Below are positions 41,791-49,400 of a DNA stretch of 64,000 nt, piece after piece. The stretch lies in the NCBI RefSeq assembly GCF_030268085.1, contig NZ_BSDE01000002.1, positions 434,001-498,000 of the forward strand, read 5' to 3'. The notes beneath the pieces were generated by a model that ran no database searches, was not told where the DNA came from, and was given only the letters and a program-made list of their open reading frames with translations. Numbering within the stretch: the stretch's first letter is position 1; each line of letters begins with the position of its first letter. Position numbers and translations under genes: made by a program. The stretch comes from Geothrix limicola. GTDB taxonomy: Bacteria; Acidobacteriota; Holophagae; Holophagales; Holophagaceae.

Positions 41791-43409
41791 GCACGCATGC
41801 TTCCACGGCGCAGCCGAGCTACCTGGTGGATACCGGGGAGCGCAAGGGCCTGATGGCCTGGCTGACCACCACAGACCACAAGCGCATCGGGCTGCTGTAC
41901 CTGTACTCGATGGTCACGTTCTTCTTCGTGGGTGTGGGCATCGGCTTCGTCATGCGCCTCGTCCAGCTCACCACCTTCCAGAAGCTGATCACCGCGCAGA
42001 CCTACAACGCCCTGTTCACGGTCCACGGCGTGATCATGATCTTCCTGTTCGTGGTGCCGGGCCTGCCCGCCATCTTCGGGAACTTCTTCCTGCCCATCCT
42101 GATCGGCGCGAAGGACGTGTCCTTCCCGCGCCTGAACCTGGCCTCCTGGTATTTCTTCATCGTCGGCGCCATCCTCGCCGTGCTCTCGCTCTTCACGGGC
42201 GGCGGCGCGCCGGACACGGGCTGGACCTTCTACGCGCCCTTCAGCCTGAAGACCGGCACCAACGTGAGCCTCGCCGTCTTCGCCGCCTTCGTGCTGGGCT
42301 TCTCGTCCATGCTCACGGGCATCAACTTCATCACGACCATCCACCGCCTGCGGGCGCCGGGCATGAAGTGGTTCCGCATGCCGCTGATGTGCTGGGCCCT
42401 CTACTCCACGGCCTGGATCCAGTTGCTGGCCACCCCCATCGTCGCCATCACGCTGGTGCTCGTGATCCTCGAGCGCTTCTTCGGCATCGGCATCTTCGAT
42501 CCCGCCAAGGGCGGCGATCCGCTGCTCTACCAGCACCTCTTCTGGATCTATTCCCACCCGGCCGTCTACATCATGATCCTGCCGGCCATGGGCGCCATCA
42601 CCGAGATCATCCCCACCTTCGCCAAGCGCCCCGTCTTCGGCTACAAGGCGATCGCCTTCAGCTCCATGTCCATCGCGGCCGTGGGCAGCCTCGTGTGGGC
42701 CCACCACATGTTCACCTCGGGCATGAGCAACGTCGCCCAGATGGTCTTCTCGCTCCTGACGATGGTCGTGGCCGTGCCCAGCGCCATCAAAGTCTTCAAC
42801 TGGGTGAGCACGCTCTACAAAGGCAGCATCGACTTCCAGCCACCTCTCCTCTTCGCGCTGACCTTCATCTTCCTGTTCTGCATCGGCGGCCTCACGGGCG
42901 TGATGCAGGGCGCCCTGGCCGTGAACGTGCACATCCACGACACCTACTTCATCGTGGGCCACTTCCACTACGTGATGTTCGGCGGCACGGGCATGGCGCT
43001 CTTCGCGGCGCTGCTCTACTGGTTCCCCAAGATGTGGGGAAAGATGTACTCCAAGAAGATGATCTACGCCGCCTGGTTCCCCATGTTCATCGGCTTCAAC
43101 ATGCTCTACTTCGGCATGATGATCCTCGGCGTGATGGGCATGCCCCGCCGCTACTACGTCCACCTGCCCCAGTTCCACACCATGCACGTGGTGGCCACCG
43201 TGGGCAGCTGGTTCCTCGTCCTGGGCCTGCTGATGTTCTTCGGCACCCTGCTCTACGCGATCTTCAAGGGCAAGAAGGCCGAGGACAATCCCTGGGGCGG
43301 CGTGACCCTGGAATGGACCATCCCCAGCCCACCCCCGCTTGAGAACTTCGAAGAGATCCCCACCGTGACGCACGGCCCCTACCACTTCGAGCAGAAGGAG
43401 GCGAAATGA
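41787..43409 (+). CDS. ctaD: Cytochrome c oxidase subunit I, A2-type
   Basis: Catalytic heme-copper subunit, 540 residues and 12 predicted spans. HGVIMIFLFVVPGLPAIFGNFF holds the low-spin heme His. LFWIYSHPAVYIMILPAMG holds a CuB His and the Tyr. The run YSHPAV, with Tyr-Ser and no Glu before the HPxVY, is the mark of A2-type enzymes such as the Thermus and Rhodothermus caa3 oxidases. VWAHHMFTSGM gives the other two CuB His ligands. HIHDTYFIVGHFHYVMFGG gives the heme a3 and low-spin heme His ligands. The gene follows the SCO gene and precedes subunits III, IV and II. Confidence 0.96.
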   Translation: MSTHASTAQPSYLVDTGERKGLMAWLTTTDHKRIGLLYLYSMVTFFFVGVGIGFVMRLVQLTTFQKLITAQTYNALFTVHGVIMIFLFVVPGLPAIFGNFFLPILIGAKDVSFPRLNLASWYFFIVGAILAVLSLFTGGGAPDTGWTFYAPFSLKTGTNVSLAVFAAFVLGFSSMLTGINFITTIHRLRAPGMKWFRMPLMCWALYSTAWIQLLATPIVAITLVLVILERFFGIGIFDPAKGGDPLLYQHLFWIYSHPAVYIMILPAMGAITEIIPTFAKRPVFGYKAIAFSSMSIAAVGSLVWAHHMFTSGMSNVAQMVFSLLTMVVAVPSAIKVFNWVSTLYKGSIDFQPPLLFALTFIFLFCIGGLTGVMQGALAVNVHIHDTYFIVGHFHYVMFGGTGMALFAALLYWFPKMWGKMYSKKMIYAAWFPMFIGFNMLYFGMMILGVMGMPRRYYVHLPQFHTMHVVATVGSWFLVLGLLMFFGTLLYAIFKGKKAEDNPWGGVTLEWTIPSPPPLENFEEIPTVTHGPYHFEQKEAK

Positions 43410-44008
43410 GCGGGCACGTTCACCGCGACGATTTCGGTTCGCGCCTGGGCATGTGGCTGTTCCTGGTGACGGAGATGGTGCTCTTCGGGGGCCTCTTCAT
43501 CGGCTACTCCTACATGCGCTTCAAATACCCCGCGGAATTCCACCACGGCGGTTCCGAGCTCAACGCCACGCTGGGCGTGATCAACACGCTGGTGCTCCTC
43601 ACCAGCAGCCTCACAGTGGTGCTCGCCATCGTGGCCATCCAGCGCGCCCAGAAGAAGCTGGCCATGGCTTTCCTGAGCAGCACGCTCGTCCTCGGCGTCA
43701 CCTTCCTCGTGATCAAGTCCTTCGAATGGGCCGCCAAGTTCCACCACGGCCTCTACCCGAATTCGGCCCACCTGGCCACGCTGCCCCCGGGCGAGCAGGT
43801 CTTCTTCGGCCTCTACTTCACCATGACCGGCCTGCATGGGCTGCACGTCATCGCCGGACTGTCGGTGCTGGGCGTCATGCTCTGGTGGGTGGCGACCGAT
43901 CGCATCCGCCAGGACCGCTACATCCACCTGGAGAACGGCGGCCTCTACTGGCACCTGGTGGACGTGATCTGGATCTTCCTCCTCCCGCTGTTCTACCTGG
44001 CCGCGTAA
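43406..44008 (+). CDS. ctaE: Cytochrome c oxidase subunit III
   Basis: Membrane subunit of 200 residues with five spans, the short form found with caa3 oxidases. FGSRLGMWLFLVTEMVLFGGLFIGYSYMRFKYP is the family entry. VLVIKSFEWAAKFHHGLYPNS and YFTMTGLHGLHVIAGLSVLG are diagnostic, and ENGGLYWHLVDVIWIFLLPLFYLA closes the chain. It overlaps the subunit I gene by ATGA. Confidence 0.94.
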   Translation: MSGHVHRDDFGSRLGMWLFLVTEMVLFGGLFIGYSYMRFKYPAEFHHGGSELNATLGVINTLVLLTSSLTVVLAIVAIQRAQKKLAMAFLSSTLVLGVTFLVIKSFEWAAKFHHGLYPNSAHLATLPPGEQVFFGLYFTMTGLHGLHVIAGLSVLGVMLWWVATDRIRQDRYIHLENGGLYWHLVDVIWIFLLPLFYLAA

Positions 44009-44017
44009 GGACTTCCC

Positions 44018-44332
44018 ATGAGCGAATACGTCGAACATTCCGCCGACAACCAGGGCGAACATCATGACGAGCACCCGGGCTACGGCACCTTCATCAGGGT
44101 GTGGGTCGCCTTGCTGATCCTCACGGGCTGCCTCGTGGGCGCCAGCCACCTGGGCCAGACTTACGCCGTGTGGGGCCTGCTCACGCTGACCCCCCTGAAG
44201 GCCGGCTTGGTCTTCTACTACTTCATGCACCTGCGGTACGAGGGGCCCCTGTTCAAGGTCGTCGTGCTCGTGACCCTGGGCACGCTGCTGATCTTCTTCG
44301 CCCTGCTGTTCTCTGACGTCGCTTTCCGCTGA
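44018..44332 (+). CDS. ctaF: Cytochrome c oxidase subunit IV family protein
   Basis: A small membrane subunit of 104 residues. After a His/Glu/Asp-rich cytoplasmic start (HSADNQGEHHDEHPGYGTF) come three spans, including WVALLILTGCLVGASHLG and KAGLVFYYFMHLRYEGPLFKVVVLVTLGTLLIFFALLFSDV. The FMHLRYE segment is typical of bacterial subunit IV (COX4_pro type). Nine bases separate it from subunit III and seven from subunit II. Confidence 0.88.
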   Translation: MSEYVEHSADNQGEHHDEHPGYGTFIRVWVALLILTGCLVGASHLGQTYAVWGLLTLTPLKAGLVFYYFMHLRYEGPLFKVVVLVTLGTLLIFFALLFSDVAFR

Positions 44333-44339
44333 GGCTCCC

Positions 44340-45293
44340 ATGGATTGGATGAACCAAGCCGCCATTTCGGCCCAGAAGTCCGACGCGGTCTTCTTCTACG
44401 TGTTCGGGCTGTCGGTGGCCTTCCTGATCTTCATCACGGCGCTGATGATCTACTTCGTCGTGCGCTACAGCAAGAAGCGCCACCCCGTCGCTGCGCAGAT
44501 CGAGGGCCACGTGGGCCTGGAGATCGTGTGGACCACCATCCCCCTCGTGCTGTTCCTGTCGATCTTCTACTACGGCTGGACCAACTACGAGTACATGCGC
44601 CAGGCCCCCCGCGACGCCATGGCCATCAAGGTCACCGCCCGCCAGTGGAACTGGTCCTTCGAATACCCCAACGGCAAGCAGAGCAAGGTGCTCTTCGCGC
44701 CCCTGGGCAAGCCCATGAAGATGGAGGTCCGCAGCTCGGACGTGGTGCACGGCTTCTTCGTGCCCTCCTTCCGCATCAAGATCGACGCCGTGCCCAGCCG
44801 TACCAACACCACCTGGTTCCAGGCCACCAAGGTCGGATCCTACGATGTGGAATGCACCGTCATCTGCGGCGTGGACCACAGCCTCATGCTGAGCAAGATC
44901 ATCGTGGTGCCCGAGGATGAGTTCAAGGCCTGGTACTTCGGCGGCGAAGACGCCCCCGAGCCCGGCAAGGCCTTCCGCGCCGCCGAGGCGCACCCCGACC
45001 TCAAGGACCTGCCGAAGGGCCTCGCCGTGCTGACCAGCAAGGGCTGCCTCGCCTGCCACTCCGTGGATGGCAAGCCCAAGGTCGGCCCCACCCTCAAGGC
45101 CCTCTACGGCCGCGAGGAGCAGATCCTCCAGGCCGGCGCCATGAAGATCGTCCGGGTCGATGACGCCTACCTGCGCCACGCCATCACGAACCCCGCCGAC
45201 CAGGTGGTGCGCGGCTATCCGCCCGCCATGCCCCAGACCCCGCTCACCGAGCAGGAACTGAACGAGGTCGTGAACTACATCAAGAGCCTATGA
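44340..45293 (+). CDS. ctaC: Cytochrome c oxidase subunit II with C-terminal cytochrome c domain
   Basis: The electron-accepting subunit, 317 residues. Two N-terminal spans (VFFYVFGLSVAFLIFITALMIYFVV and LEIVWTTIPLVLFLSIFYYGW) precede the cupredoxin domain. The CuA site is ECTVICGVDHSLM, giving the Cys-x3-Cys-x3-His-x2-Met pattern with the upstream His in SSDVVHGFFVPSF. From about residue 220 a cytochrome c domain follows, with CLACHS and a likely Met ligand in PPAMPQTPL. The fused cytochrome makes this a caa3-type oxidase. It is the last of the oxidase subunits; in many operons subunit II comes first. Confidence 0.95.
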   Translation: MDWMNQAAISAQKSDAVFFYVFGLSVAFLIFITALMIYFVVRYSKKRHPVAAQIEGHVGLEIVWTTIPLVLFLSIFYYGWTNYEYMRQAPRDAMAIKVTARQWNWSFEYPNGKQSKVLFAPLGKPMKMEVRSSDVVHGFFVPSFRIKIDAVPSRTNTTWFQATKVGSYDVECTVICGVDHSLMLSKIIVVPEDEFKAWYFGGEDAPEPGKAFRAAEAHPDLKDLPKGLAVLTSKGCLACHSVDGKPKVGPTLKALYGREEQILQAGAMKIVRVDDAYLRHAITNPADQVVRGYPPAMPQTPLTEQELNEVVNYIKSL

Positions 45294-45294
45294 T

Positions 45295-45429
45295 CTCCGG
45301 GGGACCGGGCTGCGCCCTGCACCCCCGGACCCTCGCGCCATCGCCCAGCCAAGCTGAGCTCTGGCTTTAGAACTCCGGGGGACCAGACGCACCCCATCCC
45401 GCACAATCGCCCAGCCTCGCTGGGCGATT
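45295..45429 (+). promoter_or_regulatory. Tandem imperfect duplication with hairpins before ctaB
   Basis: CTCCGGGGGACC occurs at 45295-45306 and again at 45373-45384, and ATCGCCCAGCC at 45340-45350 and 45406-45416, so the region looks like two diverged copies of a 65-80 base unit. The first unit contains TCCGGGGG/CCCCCGGA arms (45296-45303 and 45322-45329) and an AGCCA/TGGCT hairpin. The second ends in the perfect stem AATCGCCCAGC-CTC-GCTGGGCGATT at 45405-45429. The last hairpin ends nine bases before the ctaB ribosome site (AGGAG). It may terminate the oxidase transcript or attenuate ctaB. Confidence 0.5.
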
Positions 45430-45449
45430 GCTTCAACAGGAGTCATGAT

Positions 45450-46343
45450 TTGAGCGTGGCCGCCCTCTCTGCCCCGAAATCCCATCCAGTCTCGACCTTT
45501 CTCGAGCTGACCAAGCTTCGGATATCAGGCGCCTCCACCTTCACGGCGGCGGCGGGCTACATCGCCTACCTCCGGGGTGCGAACGCGGGGTTGATCACCA
45601 CGCTGCTCGGCATCCTCCTGCTGGCCATGGGCAGCAGCGCCTTCAACGAGGTGCAGGAGCACAAGTTCGACGCCCAGATGCCCCGCACGGCGAACCGACC
45701 CATCCCCCGGGGAGACCTCTCCCCGGCCCAGGCTGCGCTCATCGCCGGCGTGATGGCCGTCTCCGGCTTCCTCGTCCTGTGGCTGGCCCACAACCTCACG
45801 TCGGCCCTGCTCGGAGCCTTGGCCCTCGTCTGGTACAACGGCTTCTACACACCCCTCAAGCGCGTGAGCGCCTTCGCCGTCGTGCCGGGATCGCTCATCG
45901 GCGCCCTGCCCCCTGCCATCGGCTGGACGGCAGCTGGCGGACACGCGGCGGATCCTTCGGTGCTCGCCCTCGCCTTCGTCTTCTTCATCTGGCAGGTGCC
46001 CCACTTCTGGCTGCTGGTGGGCCTCCACGCCGAGGGCTACGAGGAGGCCGGCTATCCCACGCTGGTGGGCCTCTTCGGCCGTCCCCGCCTGTCGCGCCTC
46101 ACCTTCACCTGGACCTGCGGCACGGCGGCCGCGTGCGGCCTGCTGCCGCTCTTCCACGTGCTGGTCTCGAAGCCCGCGGAGATCATGCTCGGCCTCGGTG
46201 CCGTCTGGCTCATCCTCGGCTCCCTGCCCCTGTTGAAGCCCGGCCAGGATGCCCCGCTCTACCGGCGCGTCTTCATGAACATCAACCTGTTCGCCCTCGT
46301 GCTCACTGCCGCGGTGATCCTGGATCCCTTTTTCAGCCGCTAG
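45450..46343 (+). CDS. ctaB: Protoheme IX farnesyltransferase (heme O synthase) CtaB
   Basis: Converts heme B to heme O, the first step to the heme A used by the oxidase upstream; 297 residues and about eight or nine spans. LTKLRISGASTFTAAAGYI is the family N-terminus. NEVQEHKFDAQMPRTANRPIPRG is the first Asp-rich prenyl-binding loop with the NxxD-like and R-T-x-x-R-P signature. WYNGFYTPLKRVSAFAVVPGSLIGALPPAIGW is the second hallmark. I take TTG at 45450 as the start: AGGAG lies seven bases upstream, and the ATG at 45445 stops after two codons. No ctaA (heme A synthase) is in the window. Confidence 0.93.
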   Translation: MSVAALSAPKSHPVSTFLELTKLRISGASTFTAAAGYIAYLRGANAGLITTLLGILLLAMGSSAFNEVQEHKFDAQMPRTANRPIPRGDLSPAQAALIAGVMAVSGFLVLWLAHNLTSALLGALALVWYNGFYTPLKRVSAFAVVPGSLIGALPPAIGWTAAGGHAADPSVLALAFVFFIWQVPHFWLLVGLHAEGYEEAGYPTLVGLFGRPRLSRLTFTWTCGTAAACGLLPLFHVLVSKPAEIMLGLGAVWLILGSLPLLKPGQDAPLYRRVFMNINLFALVLTAAVILDPFFSR

Positions 46344-46472
46344 CCCGCGCCAAACACGCACCAGGCTTCAACCTTCGGCCTGGCTTCGGAGTCCGTGGTG
46401 GCGTCAGGATGGGTCTATCCACACAGGGCGCTCCACCGGCTGAATCCCTAGGGGATCTCATGTCCTACGATC

Positions 46473-49400
46473 ATGCTGGATTCCGGAAGCGCCATGCCCT
46501 CACCCCATTCCCTTCACCTACGGCCCACTTGGGCGGCCCTGGCCGCCTTCGCGTTGGCTGCGCAGGCGCACCTGGGAGAGGACGACCTTCAGCTTGAAAC
46601 GCAGGCTGGAGGCCAGGTTCGACACATTTCGATCGACCCTTCAACCTTCGGATCCGCCGCGGAACTCGCGCAGATCCTCGGCGAAAGCCTAGACCCGGCA
46701 ACCCTAAATTTCGAGATCCGAGGCTGGGCCGCATCGGGCGGAGCGGTGCTATCGGGGCGCCTCGATATCTCGGATCTCCGCGCCGAACGGAGCCTCACTC
46801 CGGGATCCAGCCTCTGGATCTCCCGCCACGTCCAGCGCCTCTTCGAGGCTCTCACCCAGTCACCCGAGACTCCCTGCGAAGACTTGTCCATGCTGGATTC
46901 CGAAGAGCGGGCCCTGCTTCTGGGGGCCTTTTCAGGACCGGCCCACGATCCCGGCCTCACACGCGCAGAGACCCTGCCCCGGATCTTCGAGGAAACGGCG
47001 CGCCTCCGCCCCGACCTTGCGGCCCTCGAGGTGGATGGCCGCACGCAAACCTATGCGGAGCTGGAAGCCGAAGCCGAGCGGATCGGCCGCCAGCTTCAAG
47101 CCTTGGGTCTAGGCCGCGGGTCGCTCGTCGGGCACTGGTTCCCCCGCGGTGGCGGCGCCCACGCGGCCCTGCTCGGCATCCTGAAGGCGGGCGCCGCCTA
47201 CGTGCCCCTGGACCCGGACCTGCCGCCGGCCCGCCTGCGCCAGGTGGTCGTGGAATGCCGCATGGACCTGCTGCTGACGCCACGTTCCCAGGGCGCCAGC
47301 CTCGATCTGCCCTGCCCGCGCCTCGACCAGGCCGTGGACGTCGAGGAGGCACGCGTCACCCTTCTGCCCGTCGACCCCAGTCCAGATGGCCCCAGTCCCG
47401 ACGATCTCGCCTACGTCATCTTCACGTCGGGTTCCACGGGCACGCCCAAGGGCGTGCCCATCACGCACCGCTCGGCCTGCACCCTCGTGCGCGCCGAGCA
47501 GCGCCTCTTCGCCGTCACGCCCGGGGATCGCGTGTTCCAGGGATTCTCTCTGGCCTTCGACGCCTCCGTGGAGGAGCTGTGGCTGGCCTGGGCCAATGGG
47601 GCCTGCCTGGTGGTGGGCACCAAGGCCCTGATGCAGTCCGGGCCGGACCTGGGCAGGCGGCTGGGCGAGTTGGGCATCACCGTCTGGTCCACCGTGCCCA
47701 CCCTCCTCGGCCTCCTGAACGACCCCGTTCCGACCCTGCGCCTGCTCATCCTCGGCGGCGAGGCCTGCCCGCCGGATCTGGTCGCACGCTGGTGGCGGCC
47801 CGACCTGCGCATGGTGAACACCTACGGCCCCACGGAAGCCACCGTCATCTCCACCTGGACGGACCTGCATCCCGACCGCCCCGTCAGCATCGGCAAGGCC
47901 GTGCCCAACGACCGCGTGTACGTGCTGGATGCCCGCGGCCGCCTCTGCCCCATCGGCGTGCCCGGTGAGCTGCACCTGTCCGGCGTCGGCCTGTCCCAGG
48001 GCTACCTGGGCCGCCCGGAGTTGACGGCGGAACGCTTCATCCCGAATCCCTACGCCGACGGCCCCTTCACCGAGCGGCTCTACCGCACGGGGGATCGCGT
48101 CCGCTTCAACGACGACGGCGATCTGGAATTCCTCGGCCGCATCGATACGCAGGTGAAACTGCGGGGCTTCCGCATCGAGCTGGAGGAGATCGAAGCTTCG
48201 CTGCGCCTGGATCCCGCCGTGCAGGCCGCCGCGGTGACACTCTGGAAGGAGGCGGGCCCCGAGCGGTTGGTGGCCTACGCGGTGCCCAGCCCCGGCGCCT
48301 CCTTCGATGAGGAGGGCCTCCTGCGGGGCTTGAGGGAACGCCTGCCCAGCTACATGGTTCCCAGCGCCGTCGAGGCACTGGACAGCCTGCCCACGCTCGC
48401 CAGCGGCAAACTGGATCGCAAGCGGCTTCCCGCGCCCCGCCACCGCGAGCCCATCGCGGCTCCCGCGGAGGATCTGACGCCCTGTCAGCAGCGCCTGAGG
48501 GCCACCTGGACCCGGCTCTTCTCGGGCCGCGCGCCGGGTCTCGACGAGAACTTCTTCAAGGATCTGGGCGGTCACTCCCTCCTGGCGGCGGCCATGGTCT
48601 CGGAACTCCGGCGGGAGCCCGATTTCGAAGGGCTCGCCGTCTCGGATGTCTACGCCTTCCCCACCCTCCGCGCCCTCGCCGCCGAATGCGAGGCCCGGAT
48701 CTCCCATCGCAGCGCCGCACCCGCGCTCGCACAAGAACCCGCGCCGAAGGCCGCACCCTGGCGGTTCCGCGCCTGCGCCCTGGCCCAGGCCCTGTCGCTC
48801 TACCCGCTGCTCGGCTTCTACGCCCTGCAGTGGCTCAGCCCCTACCTGGTCTACAGCTGGAGCCAGGATCACGATTTCTCGCGGCGCACCGGCATGCTGG
48901 CGGCCCTCGCCTCGCTGATCCTCGTCTACCCGGCGATGTACGGGCTGTCCATCCTCGCCAAGTGGGCGCTGCTGGGCCGCATGCGGCCGGGCCGCCATCC
49001 CATCTGGGGCTTCTACTACTGGCGCTGGTGGCTCGTGCAGCGGATCGTCGCCGCCACGCCCCTGGACTACCTCGTCGAATCGCCCTGGCTGCCTCTCTAC
49101 TACCGCCTCATGGGCGCCCGCATGGGCCGGAACGTGCACCTGGGCACCACCTCGCTGGCGGCCTTCGACCTCGTGGAGATCGGCGACGATGCAAGCATCG
49201 GCCAGGACGCGCGCCTGAGCGGCTACACGCTGGAGGACGGCTTCCTCCAGATCGGTCCCATCCACATCGGGCGCCGCTGCTACGTCGGCAACCGCTCCAT
49301 CCTCTGCCCGGGAACCGTGCTGGAGGACGGCGCCATGCTGGAGGACCTGAGCCTTCTGCCGGCCGGTGCGCGCATCGCCTCGGGCCAGCATTGGACGGGA

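Noticed and set aside
47109-49391. 760-codon minus-strand open frame within the NRPS-like gene
   Set aside because: It lies opposite the adenylation and carrier domains, whose core motifs are all present on the plus strand.
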